In this document: piece after piece, positions 31,307 to 39,334 of the stretch
Layout: the number at the start of each line of letters is the position of its first letter
Position numbering within the stretch: position 1 is the stretch's first letter
Source of the DNA: UMGS1696 sp964621755
GTDB lineage: Bacteria > Bacillota > Clostridia > Oscillospirales > CAG-272
Direction: 5' to 3'
Assembly: GCA_964621755.1 (NCBI GenBank)
Contig: CAZUPI010000004.1
Coordinates: 16,235-80,234 of the forward strand
Length of the DNA: 64,000 nucleotides
The notes under the pieces: generated by a model
Told to the model about the DNA's origin: nothing
Database searches by the model: none
The model's input: only the letters and a program-made list of their open reading frames with translations
Position numbers and translations under genes: made by a program

Positions 31307-32305
31307 ATGAAAAAGACAATATCCATTGTCATGGCAATGCTTCTTGCAGCGGTGACCGCAGTGTCCGCAGGTGCTGCAACATTTACCGACTTTGACTCAT
31401 ATGAAAAGTTTGAAGAAGGTGGAAACCCTGTCTACGCCTTCGAGGACCCCGCAGACTACTGGGACGGCGAATGGAGTGGCGGTGGTGACAATGGCGACGA
31501 GCAGACCACAGAAAACCGGGACGGCGTTGGTTTTATGGGTTCAAAGGGTCTGGTAGTATCTTCGTCCGGGACCGCAAACGTAGGTCTTTATCTGTTCGCA
31601 ACAGCTGACAATAAGATCCCGACCGACTATACCGGCGCCGCATACCTGCGCGTATGGTGCGATTTTACAAATATTGAATTTAGAAAAGCTAATTTCGGTG
31701 TGACCGACAGTACATACTCTCTGTTTTCAACCGACGAAGTTGATGGGGCATGGGAGTGCAAATTCTTCTACTCAGAAGATGGCGTCAACTGGAGCGAGTA
31801 TCTGCACGGCAGTGACGGATGTTTCGGCGACGCACAGGATTCGGCAATCGCAGGCTTAAAGGGATGGTTCGCATTCCCGGTTGCTGACTTCACCATTCGC
31901 AGCAATGCAAACTGGGAAGCATACGATGAGCTCACACCGGCTAATATAGCAGATGTAAGCGGCGTATACCTGTTCTGGGACTACTCTGACAACGGTGATT
32001 ATGCAGGTCAGACATTCGTGCTGGACAATGTTGAATTTGTTGCGGATTACAAGGTATTCGATTACGCAATAACAGACACGGCGGAAGAAGCAGCTCCTGC
32101 AGAAGAAGCGGCTCCCGTTGAGGAAACTCCTGCAGAAGAGGCGGCTCCTGTTGAAGAAGTGGTAGCTCCTGTAGAGGAAGTTGCAGCTCCCGTTGAGGAA
32201 GTAGTAGTTGCAACAGCGCCGCAGACCTTTGACCTCGGCGTTATCGCAGCAATTTCCGCAGTCGTTTCGGCAGCTGGATTTGCAGTAAGCAAGAAGAGAA
32301 AATAA
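31307..32305 (+). CDS. Secreted surface protein with Glu/Ala/Pro/Val repeats and a sortase-like C-terminal signal
   Basis: 332 residues. The start at 31307 follows AAAGGAGGAG. A signal peptide covers residues 1-22 (MAMLLAAVTAVSAGAA). Residues ~25-245 are a beta-rich, Trp- and Asp-rich domain (FEDPADYWDGEWSGGG, VSGVYLFWDYSDNGDYAGQ), reminiscent of carbohydrate-binding or jelly-roll proteins, but no family is recognised. Residues ~255-300 are low-complexity repeats of the EEAAPVEE / EEVVAPVEE type, a probable wall-spanning stalk. The C-terminus reads TAPQTFD, a ~20-residue hydrophobic segment, then KKRK. This is the tripartite layout of a sortase signal with PQTFD in place of LPxTG, closer to the NPQTN used by class B sortases, one of which is encoded at 15994. 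Anchoring is inference. Confidence 0.82.
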   Translation: MKKTISIVMAMLLAAVTAVSAGAATFTDFDSYEKFEEGGNPVYAFEDPADYWDGEWSGGGDNGDEQTTENRDGVGFMGSKGLVVSSSGTANVGLYLFATADNKIPTDYTGAAYLRVWCDFTNIEFRKANFGVTDSTYSLFSTDEVDGAWECKFFYSEDGVNWSEYLHGSDGCFGDAQDSAIAGLKGWFAFPVADFTIRSNANWEAYDELTPANIADVSGVYLFWDYSDNGDYAGQTFVLDNVEFVADYKVFDYAITDTAEEAAPAEEAAPVEETPAEEAAPVEEVVAPVEEVAAPVEEVVVATAPQTFDLGVIAAISAVVSAAGFAVSKKRK

Positions 32306-32429
32306 AAAAACAAAACACAATGTGTGACTCTGCCGCAGCTTTTTTATCCCTCGTATTCCGCGCCCTAGGTGAGATGGCGGCGGTCTGCTTAAATATAGCC
32401 CAAAATTTATCTTAACGTGAATTGGAGAT

Positions 32430-32461
32430 GGGGAGATGCTGTTTGAGAAAAGCATCTCCCC
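32430..32461. repeat. Dispersed hairpin copy
   Basis: GGGGAGATGCT (32430-32440) pairs perfectly with AGCATCTCCCC (32451-32461). It lies in the 300-base gap 32306-32605, which otherwise holds only the lysis-cassette promoter. Confidence 0.8.
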
Positions 32462-32501
32462 GAGCTATTTTATAAACTCAACCCTCCGCGATGGCGGGGG
32501 G

Positions 32502-32530
32502 TTGACAAATCCGTAAGACTGTGGTATAAT
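32502..32530 (+). promoter_or_regulatory. Consensus promoter of the lysis cassette
   Basis: Perfect TTGACA (32502-32507), 17 bases, perfect TATAAT (32525-32530), with a GGCGGGGGG run just upstream. This is a host-type promoter, not an obvious late-phage one. Confidence 0.88.
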
Positions 32531-32605
32531 GCACCCGATATTTCGTGAACAGATGGGCTTATTAATCATTTGTGGAGAGTTGAATCAAAAGAGAGGGGGC
32601 ACCGG

Positions 32606-32803
32606 ATGAGTTACATAACAGAAATCATCATCGCGCTGCTGGCGCTCATTGGGACGATAATCGGAAGCTTTTCCGGCTTCCGGCTGACCGCATACCGGGT
32701 CGAGCAGCTGGAGAAAAAGGTCGAGATGCACAACAATTTTGCGGCGAAAATCCCGCTCATTGAGGCGCGTGTCGAAAGGCTTGAGAAAAAGAAGGAGGAA
32801 TGA
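32606..32803 (+). CDS. Small membrane protein with coiled-coil tail, XhlA/holin-accessory-like
   Basis: 65 residues, started at 32606 after a GAGGGGG stretch. The N-terminal half is one membrane helix (IIIALLALIGTIIGSFSGF), followed by RLTAYRVEQLEKKVEMHNNF and VERLEKKKEE, a short heptad-type coiled coil. This layout matches the phage lysis-cassette protein XhlA (topology reversed in some phages) and other holin accessories. It is the first gene of a three-gene set with an M23 endopeptidase and a holin, ending 1 base before the next start codon. The family assignment is by architecture and context. Confidence 0.65.
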   Translation: MSYITEIIIALLALIGTIIGSFSGFRLTAYRVEQLEKKVEMHNNFAAKIPLIEARVERLEKKKEE

Positions 32804-32804
32804 C

Positions 32805-33365
32805 GTGCTGCCGTATCAAGGGGGGACTGTGATGGTGACGAGCCCGTTCGGTTGGCGGACGCTGAACGGAGAGCGGGAATATCACAAGGGGATTGACCTT
32901 GTGGGGACGAACAAGAACATCGTTGCGGTGGAGGGCGGTGTGGTCGGCGTATCGACGATATTCGAACAGGCGACTGACACCACGCTGACATGGCAATGGG
33001 GGAATTACGTCCGCATTGACACAGACAGTGGGCTCAAAATGTACTACTGCCATATGTCGAAGCGCATTGCGGTTGTGGGACAGCGTGTAAAAGCGGGGGA
33101 CATCCTCGGCGTGGAGGGGAACACCGGCTACAGCTTGGGTTCGCACTGCCACTTTGAGGTGCGGAATAATGCCGGAGTGTCCCTTGACCCGTCTCCTTAT
33201 TTGGGAATTCCGAACGCAGTGGGAAGTTATCCAGTACAAGTGACGCCGGACTATGCGGCGCTGGTATGCGGGAAATGCGGTCTGGAGGAGCAGACGAAGG
33301 CGTACTTGAATGAGTACACGTATGCGTCCGACTTATGGAGGAAGTTATGGGAAGCAATGCAGTGA
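32805..33365 (+). CDS. M23-family peptidoglycan endopeptidase, endolysin-like
   Basis: 186 residues with a GTG start at 32805. AAGGAGG lies 6 bases before it inside the preceding gene, and the downstream ATG (32832) would remove the first strand. The M23 zinc site is complete: HKGIDLVG (His and Asp) and GSHCHFEVR (HxH), with YYCHMS as the additional active-site His. There is no signal peptide, so release must depend on a holin, supplied two genes on. The C-terminal ~45 residues (YAALVCGKCGLEEQTKAYLNEY, then LWRKLWEAM) form a small helical extension with a Cys-x-x-Cys, perhaps a wall-binding or regulatory tail. Confidence 0.88.
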   Translation: MLPYQGGTVMVTSPFGWRTLNGEREYHKGIDLVGTNKNIVAVEGGVVGVSTIFEQATDTTLTWQWGNYVRIDTDSGLKMYYCHMSKRIAVVGQRVKAGDILGVEGNTGYSLGSHCHFEVRNNAGVSLDPSPYLGIPNAVGSYPVQVTPDYAALVCGKCGLEEQTKAYLNEYTYASDLWRKLWEAMQ

Positions 33366-33393
33366 AAGAGAACGAAGTTGAGGAGGATTTATT

Positions 33394-33630
33394 ATGAAAA
33401 TCGATTGGAAGCAGAAGCTAATGAGCCGCAAGCTGTGGGCTGCGGTGGTGGGAATCATTGTAGGACTTGCGGCGGCGTTCGGGATTCAGGAGAATGATTA
33501 CGCGCAGGTCGCCGGGGTTGTGACGTCGGTGATGTCAGTCCTCGGGTACATCTTCGGCGAGGCGGCCGTGGACAAGGCAAGGCTCGAAAGCGGAAGCAGC
33601 GACTCAAGCACAAATCAGACTGAAGGGTAA
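33394..33630 (+). CDS. Phage-type holin
   Basis: 78 residues, GAGGAGG 8 bases upstream. MKIDWKQKLMSRKLWAAVVGIIVGLAAAFG, then two further hydrophobic stretches (VAGVVTSVMSVLGYIFGEAAVDKARLE) and a polar Ser/Asn/Gln tail. The opening IDWKxKLxSRKLW is typical of small holins found next to amidase or peptidase genes in clostridial phages. It forms membrane lesions that let the cytosolic endopeptidase reach the wall. A G/C stem terminator follows. Confidence 0.85.
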   Translation: MKIDWKQKLMSRKLWAAVVGIIVGLAAAFGIQENDYAQVAGVVTSVMSVLGYIFGEAAVDKARLESGSSDSSTNQTEG

Positions 33631-33636
33631 ACAAAA

Positions 33637-33677
33637 CCGCCCGTTTGACCCTTTCGTCAGGCGGGCGGGAGATTTTT
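33637..33677 (+). terminator. Terminator of the lysis cassette
   Basis: CCGCCCG (33637-33643) with CGGGCGG (33662-33668), an inner TGAC/GTCA pair, followed by GATTTTTG. Confidence 0.8.
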
Positions 33678-33690
33678 GTTCACGAAAAAG

Positions 33691-33738
33691 ATTTGGGGAA
33701 ACTGGGATTTGCTTTGTAAATCCCAGTTTCCCCAAATT
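33691..33738. terminator. Very long perfect hairpin between holin and tRNA-Leu
   Basis: ATTTGGGGAAACTGGGATTT pairs perfectly with AAATCCCAGTTTCCCCAAAT (20 bp, loop GCTTTGT). It can terminate tRNA-Leu on the minus strand, and on the plus strand backs up the lysis cassette terminator. Confidence 0.85.
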
Positions 33739-33749
33739 CACAATTATTC

Positions 33750-33833
33750 TGCCGGTAGCGGGGGTCGAACCCGCACGCTGTTGCCAGCAGCGGATTTTGA
33801 GTCCGCCTCGTCTGCCAATTCCAACATACCGGC
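33750..33833 (-). tRNA. tRNA-Leu(CAA)
   Basis: 84 bases, class II with the long variable arm (TGCTGGCAACAGCG). Acceptor GCCGGTA/TACCGGC, anticodon stem GCGGA/TCCGC with loop CTCAAAA (anticodon CAA), T arm GCGGG-TTCGACC-CCCGC. CCA is not encoded. Confidence 0.95.
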
Positions 33834-33845
33834 TCATGCCACGTT

Positions 33846-33874
33846 ATTATATCATATTGACTGCCAAATTGCAA
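33846..33874 (-). promoter_or_regulatory. tRNA-Leu promoter
   Basis: TTGCAA (33874-33869), 17 bases, TATAAT (33851-33846) on the minus strand. Confidence 0.82.
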
Positions 33875-33921
33875 TAGCCTGCAAAAAAAATTCGTGCAAA
33901 CATCGCATAATTTTTCATGAG

Positions 33922-33946
33922 CCCCCTCCAAACGCTTTGGAGGGGG
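33922..33946 (-). terminator. Hairpin after the CarD-family gene
   Basis: CCCCCTCCAAA pairs perfectly with TTTGGAGGGGG around a three-base loop, 30 bases beyond the carD-like stop. Confidence 0.75.
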
Positions 33947-33975
33947 ATTGAAACAGTCCTCATATCGGCAAGCAG

Positions 33976-34485
33976 CTACTGCGCTAATTTTCCCAACTCT
34001 CCCGCTATGTAGCCGTCCACTTCGTCTACCTTGATTCCAAGAACATATGCGATTTCTTCATGAAGCATCCGCTCTGCATCGTTGAATAGCTTTTCATCCG
34101 TTATGTGGAGTCTTTTCTTCTTCTGACGCAGCGCCTCACGGCGGTTGTGCAGGGTCTTCAAAACCGATGCCATCTTCTCAGGCTCCCCATTTTGCAGAAT
34201 TTCATTGTACGCGCTGCGGCGGCGGTTGTCATCTTCAATCCATTCCGATTCCGTCTCCGGGAAGGAGCGAATCAACATGGACACTTCTTCGCCCGTCATT
34301 ACCGGACGCATCCTGCCGCACAGAGTGCTGTTGTCCAACGGTACGAAAATGGTCGATGAGCTGTCGTAAACCGGATTCAGAATATAGTAGTCGCTCGGGT
34401 CAGAGTTGAAGCTGTGCCTTTCGATTGCGGAAATGCGGCACACGCCATTGGTCCCATACAATACGGTATCGTTCACTTTATACAT
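33976..34485 (-). CDS. CarD/CdnL-family transcriptional regulator
   Basis: 169 residues from the ATG at 34485 (GGGGATTATATT-ATG); this start gives the standard opening MYKVNDTVLYGTNGVCRI. The N-terminal ~60 residues form the RNA-polymerase-interaction Tudor-like domain shared with Mfd (VLYGTNGVCRISAIERHSF, YYILNPVYDSSSTIFVPLDN). The rest is helical, basic and acidic (SEWIEDDNRRRSAYNEIL, RREALRQKKKRL), where CarD binds upstream promoter DNA. Such proteins stabilise open complexes, notably at rRNA promoters. It is monocistronic between two tRNA genes, with a likely promoter at 34579-34608. Confidence 0.9.
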   Translation of the reverse strand: MYKVNDTVLYGTNGVCRISAIERHSFNSDPSDYYILNPVYDSSSTIFVPLDNSTLCGRMRPVMTGEEVSMLIRSFPETESEWIEDDNRRRSAYNEILQNGEPEKMASVLKTLHNRREALRQKKKRLHITDEKLFNDAERMLHEEIAYVLGIKVDEVDGYIAGELGKLAQ

Positions 34486-34578
34486 AATATAATCCCCATG
34501 TTCCGGAAAACCGGAACTCATACACGGGAGAAACTTGTATAGTACTCCCGATTTTACCTTTCTTTTTCTTACATTATT

Positions 34579-34608
34579 ATAATACCACAAACCGACCATA
34601 AAAATCAA
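34579..34608 (-). promoter_or_regulatory. Probable promoter of the CarD-family gene
   Basis: TTGATT (34608-34603), 18 bases, TATTAT (34584-34579) on the minus strand. The stretch 34620-34733 holds only a weak A-box-like segment. Confidence 0.6.
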
Positions 34609-34733
34609 ATGGTAATGTTTAACAAAATTTTGACGAATAACAGGGGATGCCTACAAGTGAATTTGTATAAAATGACGTAAGTTCTCAGGGAAAACGTAAA
34701 AGTTTTCCTGAACCCCATCAAAAAACGTTGGAC

Positions 34734-34770
34734 TAAAAAAAGAAAACCGCCTGAGCGATTGCCCAGACGG
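34734..34770 (-). terminator. tRNA-Gln terminator
   Basis: On the minus strand CCGTCTGGGC and GCTCAGGCGG form a 10-bp stem (two G-U pairs), loop AATC, followed by TTTTCTTTTTTT. Confidence 0.92.
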
Positions 34771-34782
34771 GATATCTTTTTA

Positions 34783-34853
34783 CAGCGGTACAGGGATTCG
34801 AACCCCGACATACAGAGTCAGAGTCTGCTGTGCTACCTTTACACAATACCGCT
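34783..34853 (-). tRNA. tRNA-Gln(CTG)
   Basis: 71 bases. Acceptor AGCGGTA/TACCGCT, D stem GTGT/GCAC, anticodon stem GCAGA/TCTGT with loop CTCTGAC (anticodon CTG), T arm CGGGG-TTCGAAT-CCCTG, discriminator G. CCA is not encoded. Confidence 0.94.
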
Positions 34854-34901
34854 ATCTCCAAGAGGGGACTGCTTGTACAGCCGTTCTCGTTGACGATCAT
34901 T

Positions 34902-34930
34902 ATTATACCACTGCCGTCCTCATTTGTCAA
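34902..34930 (-). promoter_or_regulatory. tRNA-Gln promoter
   Basis: Perfect TTGACA (34930-34925), 17 bases, perfect TATAAT (34907-34902), leaving a ~40-base 5' leader. Confidence 0.9.
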
Positions 34931-34981
34931 TACTTTTTTTGAAAAAATTCAAAAAATCGGCCGGTTTCTCAAAGCGGCAAT

Positions 34982-35040
34982 CCCACCCTATATGAAAAGT
35001 TTTTAGGAGGTTTTAGGGGGGATTTTTGAAAAATCCCCCT
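34982..35040. repeat. Composite dispersed element: A-box plus hairpin, after ftsH
   Basis: The clearest full copy. A-box CCCACCCTATATGAAAAG-TTTTTAGGAGG (34982-35010) is followed by AGGGGGGATTTTT with AAAAATCCCCCT (35015-35040). It lies 10 bases beyond the ftsH stop. Confidence 0.8.
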
Positions 35041-35050
35041 CACGGTTCTC

Positions 35051-37081
35051 TTATTTGTGTTCCTCATCCTTCGGCGGGAACTGGTCACGGTGCTTTTCGT
35101 GTGCTTCGGCACGGGCGCGCTCTTCTTCGCGCTGCTTTTCAAGCTCCGCAATGTGGCGTGCATGCGCTTCGTTTTCCTCACGGCTGCGGCGGCGCTTTTC
35201 AGCTACCATTTCCTCCAGGTCCTCAATGGTCACGTCAGGCTCGTTCATGGCGCGCACGAACTGCTCTTCTTCCATGATTTCGTTCTTCATCAGGTACGAC
35301 GCTACAAAGTGCAGACGGTCGAGGTTCGTCTCAAGAATCGCCTTCGCGTCGGCGTATGCCTTCATGACAATATCCTTGACCTCGCTGTCGATGATGGAAG
35401 CGGTCTCCTCCGAGTAGTTCTTCGTCTGGTTGAAGTCGCGTCCGAGGAAGATCTCGTCGCTCGACGACTCGCTGCCATACAGAATCGGCCCCAGCTTCTC
35501 CGACATACCGTATTTTGTCACCATCTGCCGCGCAATACTGGACGCGCGCTGGATGTCGTTTGATGCACCTGTTGAGATGTCCCCCAGAATGATCTGCTCG
35601 GACACACGACCGCCGAGAAGGGTCACGATCTCATTTTCCATCATGCCGCGGGACATATAGGATTTATCCTCCTTCGGGAACGAGAGGGTGTAACCGCCCG
35701 CACGTCCGCTGGGGATAATCGAGATCTGATGCACCGGCTCGTCTGGCTGACGAACCCACGTTGTGATGGCATGACCTGCCTCGTGGTATGCGGTCAGCTT
35801 CTTTTCCGCCTCGCTGATAACGCGCGACTTCTTCGCCGGTCCCACGATAACCTTAATCATCGCTTCCTCAAGGTCGGTCATGCCGATGAGATGCTTGCCT
35901 TTGCGTGCTGCGAGAAGAGCTGCCTCATTCAGAAGGTTGGCAAGCTCAGCGCCTGTGAAGCCGACCGTCGTCTTTGCAATTACGGAGAGGTCAACGTCTG
36001 CTTCAAAGGGCTTGTTTTTGGAGTGAACCTTCAGAATATCTTCACGCCCCTTTACGTCAGGCGCGTTCATGGTGATTTGACGGTCGAAACGTCCCGGACG
36101 GAGAAGAGCAGGGTCGAGAATGTCGGGGCGGTTGGTAGCCGCCATGACAATAACGCCCTCGCTGGAGCCGAAACCGTCCATTTCTACGAGAATCTGGTTC
36201 AGCGTCTGCTCGCGTTCGTCGTGACCGCCGCCCAGTCCTGCTCCGCGGTGACGGCCCACTGCGTCGATTTCATCGATGAAAATGATAGCGGCGGGATTTT
36301 TCTTCGCGGTATCGAACAGGTCGCGCACACGGGATGCGCCGACGCCGACGTACATTTCGACAAAGTCGGAACCGGAAATGGAGTAGAACGGAACCCCGGC
36401 CTCTCCGGCTACCGCCTTTGCGATAAGGGTCTTACCGGTACCGGGAGGTCCCACCAGCAGAACGCCGTGTGGAATCTTCGCGCCAAGCTTGGTGAAGTAT
36501 TCGGGATTGCGCAGGAATTCGACGATTTCCTCCAGCTCCGCCTTTTCTTCATCCGCGCCGGCGACATCTTTAAAGTAAACTTTCGCTTTGTCGGCGGTGA
36601 TGAGCTTTGCTTTCGCACGGCCCACCGAATTGATTTTGGAACCCTTGCCGCCTGTGGCCTGGTTCATTACGAACATCCACATAGCAATAAGGAGAACGAT
36701 GACAATGACATAGGGAATGAGGGAAACCCACCACGGGATGTTGTACGGCGGCGGATAGTCGTATGCCGTGATAATGCCCGCTTCGTGCTGCTCCTCAATG
36801 AGCGCGCCGAGGTCATTGATAAACAGGCTGATATCGCGCAGCTGATATGTGACAAAGGCTTCGCCCTCCGTCCCATCCGTGAGAGTCGCCCGAACAACCA
36901 TCGTCAGATTATTGTCTTCATCGACCTCGAATTCCTTGACCCGTTCGTTTTTGAAAAGGTCGACAACTTCGCTGTAGATGAGTTTGTCTTCCGGAATCGA
37001 GCTCCAAAGGGAAGCTGTGGCGATAAGAATAATCCCGACAAGAACAATGTAAAATATAGCTATTTTAAAGCCGTTCTTCAT
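35051..37081 (-). CDS. ftsH: ATP-dependent zinc metalloprotease FtsH
   Basis: 676 residues. Membrane helices lie at ~7-27 and ~122-142 around a ~95-residue extracytoplasmic domain. The AAA+ module has Walker A GPPGTGKT at residues 211-218, pore loop SGSDFVEMYVGVGASRVR, Walker B AIIFIDEIDAVGR and SRH ATNRPDILDPALLRPGRFDRQ. The zinc protease site is His433-Glu-Ala-Gly-His437. The C-terminus is a charged helix rich in Glu/Arg. It degrades unassembled membrane proteins and regulators. It is the last gene of a tilS-hpt-ftsH cluster, the order conserved in Firmicutes. Confidence 0.98.
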   Translation of the reverse strand: MKNGFKIAIFYIVLVGIILIATASLWSSIPEDKLIYSEVVDLFKNERVKEFEVDEDNNLTMVVRATLTDGTEGEAFVTYQLRDISLFINDLGALIEEQHEAGIITAYDYPPPYNIPWWVSLIPYVIVIVLLIAMWMFVMNQATGGKGSKINSVGRAKAKLITADKAKVYFKDVAGADEEKAELEEIVEFLRNPEYFTKLGAKIPHGVLLVGPPGTGKTLIAKAVAGEAGVPFYSISGSDFVEMYVGVGASRVRDLFDTAKKNPAAIIFIDEIDAVGRHRGAGLGGGHDEREQTLNQILVEMDGFGSSEGVIVMAATNRPDILDPALLRPGRFDRQITMNAPDVKGREDILKVHSKNKPFEADVDLSVIAKTTVGFTGAELANLLNEAALLAARKGKHLIGMTDLEEAMIKVIVGPAKKSRVISEAEKKLTAYHEAGHAITTWVRQPDEPVHQISIIPSGRAGGYTLSFPKEDKSYMSRGMMENEIVTLLGGRVSEQIILGDISTGASNDIQRASSIARQMVTKYGMSEKLGPILYGSESSSDEIFLGRDFNQTKNYSEETASIIDSEVKDIVMKAYADAKAILETNLDRLHFVASYLMKNEIMEEEQFVRAMNEPDVTIEDLEEMVAEKRRRSREENEAHARHIAELEKQREEERARAEAHEKHRDQFPPKDEEHK

Positions 37082-37225
37082 TATCCGGTCCTTTCTTGAG
37101 TGAATGATTTATATAGGGGCTTTGCCCCAAATCCCGATGGAGAGGTTTCAGCATTGCGGAAAACTTTCCGCACTTCCAAAAATCTTTTCAAACGGGTGCA
37201 ATTTCTCGCTGGATGAAAGTGCCTG

Positions 37226-37807
37226 TCATCCCTTTTTCTCGTAGACCTCCGGCTTCAGAACCCCGACAAAGGGAAGCGCACGGTATTTTTCCGCAAAGTC
37301 TAGCCCATAGCCCACTACGAATTCGTCTGGAATGACGCAGCCCACGTAATCGGGCGTGAAGTCCCGGAGTTCGGGATCACGGCGTTCGGGCTTGTCAAGA
37401 AGGGTGCAGGTCTTTACCGAATGCGCACCGTTCAGCTTGAGGTAATCGACAAGATAGGAGAGCGTGTGCCCGCTGTCGATGATGTCTTCCACGATGACAA
37501 TGTCGCATTCAGACAGGTCGCTGCGGTGAAGGTCGAGCAGGATGTTGATTTTCCCGGTCGATATGGTGCCGCCTACGTAGGAAGACACCTTCATAAAGTC
37601 GATCTCGACCGGAAGGGTTACCTTTTTCATCAGGTCTCCCATGAAGACGACGCTTCCTTTGAGGATGCAGAGCAAGAGCAGACGTGTGTCGGAATTCTGG
37701 TAATCTCGGTCGATTTCTGACGCGATTCTGGTGGTAATAGCATCAATTTCTTCCTGTGATACAAGAATTTTCTCAATATCCTTGCTCAGTGCGGATGTGT
37801 ATGGCAT
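37226..37807 (-). CDS. hpt: Hypoxanthine phosphoribosyltransferase
   Basis: 193 residues from the ATG at 37807, which follows GGAGG-AAATTTTC; the longer reading would extend into tilS and lacks a ribosome site. The PRPP-binding motif is IVIVEDIIDSGHTLSYL, the flexible-loop/active-site region KVSSYVGGTISTGKI, and VGYGLDFAEKYRALPFVGVL is the base-binding C-terminus. It salvages hypoxanthine (and usually guanine) to the nucleotide. It lies 53 bases after tilS. The 144 bases between hpt and ftsH hold small hairpins (GGGGC/GCCCC; TGCGGAA/TTCCGCA). Confidence 0.96.
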   Translation of the reverse strand: MPYTSALSKDIEKILVSQEEIDAITTRIASEIDRDYQNSDTRLLLLCILKGSVVFMGDLMKKVTLPVEIDFMKVSSYVGGTISTGKINILLDLHRSDLSECDIVIVEDIIDSGHTLSYLVDYLKLNGAHSVKTCTLLDKPERRDPELRDFTPDYVGCVIPDEFVVGYGLDFAEKYRALPFVGVLKPEVYEKKG

Positions 37808-37860
37808 GAAAATTTCCTCCAATGTTAAGCTGGTATTGTATGGATATATAGAAGATTGGA

Positions 37861-39285
37861 CTACATTTTGAAGTAACACGTGATGTACAGGCGGGGACCC
37901 GTATCCTTTTTGATGGGAGACACCCCGTCCTTGGGCGGAAATCCCGGAATCCAGATGATTTCTTCCCCGTCGCACAGCAGGGGAAGGCTGGATTTTTCAT
38001 CCGCGGTCAGCTTTTTGTCGATGAATAGCTTTTTCACCTTCCGTTTCATGCCGCCGTAGAGATATACATCGCCTGGACGCCTGTATCGAATCTGCAATGT
38101 ATTTATTATTTTATCAAAACAGAAAGTCTTGCATATAAAGAATTTGTAAATATTTTCATTTATTTGCGAGGTTGTTTCCTGTTCACTGTGTGAAAATTTG
38201 ATGATATACCGCTGATTCTCAAAAATATCACCGTCCGCGGGATAGGAGAACGCGGGCCTTCCGTCGTCGACCGTCTCGTCGTGCGGCAGGTCTTCGCCAT
38301 CTGCGAACCGGACCGTATGCCGGTCCATAGCAAAGGTTATCTTGCCCGGCAGAGAGCGCGTGGTTTGGGACGCGTCGGAGGTGACCGCCCGGAGAATTTC
38401 GCGGATATGCACTTCTTCTATTGAGGCGCTGCCGTCCTTGGCATGGAGCGCGTTGTCATACAGGAGACGCGCCACGCGGGAGCCAATCGCCGGAGAAAGC
38501 CCCGCGAGAACTTTGCGTGACAGCGACGTTTCCTCGCCCTGCACATAGCGCCCGGCTTCCCCTGCAAGGTATTCGTCGTCCTGACGGAGCAGCGTGGTCA
38601 GACGGAGGGCGGAGCGCTGCGGACTCTCGCAGATTTTTTCCATCTGCGGGACGATGTTGTGCCGGATGAAGTTCCGTGTATAATCGGTATCCGCATTGGT
38701 TGCATCGGTTACGTACGACACATGGTTTTCTGTGCACCATTGGCGTATTGTACTGCCGCTGTCGCAGAGGAGGGGACGCACATAGCGGCCGTCGCGTATG
38801 GGGTCGATGCCGGACAGACCGTGGGTCCCGCTTCCGCGGAGAAGATGAAAAATCACGGTCTCAAGATTGTCGTCGGCATTGTGAGCGGTTGCCACAACCG
38901 CTAAGTCAGGATTTCCGGTGAGCTCCTTTGAAACTTTGTCAAAAAACGAGTACCGGACGAGGCGCGCCGTTTCCTCAAGCCCGCGTCCCGACTCCCGCGA
39001 GAGCTTTGGAACGTCCTCGCGCAGCACAAAAATAGGAATCCCCAGCTCTTCGCAGGTCTCGCGGCAGAAGGCTTCATCGCGCATGGCGTCCTCGCCGCGT
39101 ATCATATGATTCACATGCGCCGCCGCAAGGGATACGCCGTGTGCCGCGCACCACTGCTTCAAAAAGCGGAGCAGGCAGGAGGAATCCGCGCCGCCGGAGT
39201 ACGCCGCAATGACAAATCCGGCCCGCAGCATGGGCTTATCGAGATGAAAGCGGGAGATTGTGTCGTCAAAATTCAGGCTGCTCAT
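37861..39285 (-). CDS. tilS: tRNA(Ile)-lysidine synthase
   Basis: 474 residues. The start at 39285 is preferred because GGGGGAG lies 13 bases upstream and the protein then begins like other TilS proteins; in-frame ATGs at 39333 and 39342 lie inside the neighbouring membrane gene. The N-type ATP pyrophosphatase P-loop is IAAYSGGADSSCLLRFL, followed by AAAHVNHMIRGEDAMRDE and VATAHNADDNLETVIFHLLRGSG. ADTDYTRNFIRHNIVP is the tRNA-binding signature. The C-terminal TilS domain is present (RYRRPGDVYLYGGMKRKVKKLFIDKKL). It modifies C34 of tRNA-Ile2 so that it reads AUA. Confidence 0.95.
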   Translation of the reverse strand: MSSLNFDDTISRFHLDKPMLRAGFVIAAYSGGADSSCLLRFLKQWCAAHGVSLAAAHVNHMIRGEDAMRDEAFCRETCEELGIPIFVLREDVPKLSRESGRGLEETARLVRYSFFDKVSKELTGNPDLAVVATAHNADDNLETVIFHLLRGSGTHGLSGIDPIRDGRYVRPLLCDSGSTIRQWCTENHVSYVTDATNADTDYTRNFIRHNIVPQMEKICESPQRSALRLTTLLRQDDEYLAGEAGRYVQGEETSLSRKVLAGLSPAIGSRVARLLYDNALHAKDGSASIEEVHIREILRAVTSDASQTTRSLPGKITFAMDRHTVRFADGEDLPHDETVDDGRPAFSYPADGDIFENQRYIIKFSHSEQETTSQINENIYKFFICKTFCFDKIINTLQIRYRRPGDVYLYGGMKRKVKKLFIDKKLTADEKSSLPLLCDGEEIIWIPGFPPKDGVSPIKKDTGPRLYITCYFKM

Positions 39286-39334
39286 CAAAAGGTTACACTC
39301 CCCCAATCGATAGTTTTGGCAAGTTTCGTTCATA

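Noticed and set aside
32606..33630. Calling the region a prophage
   Set aside because: No integrase, terminase, capsid or tail genes and no duplicated attachment site at tRNA-Leu were seen.
35729..37099. Plus-strand open frame of 456 codons opposite ftsH
   Set aside because: Shadow of ftsH; the real gene has all AAA+ and protease motifs.
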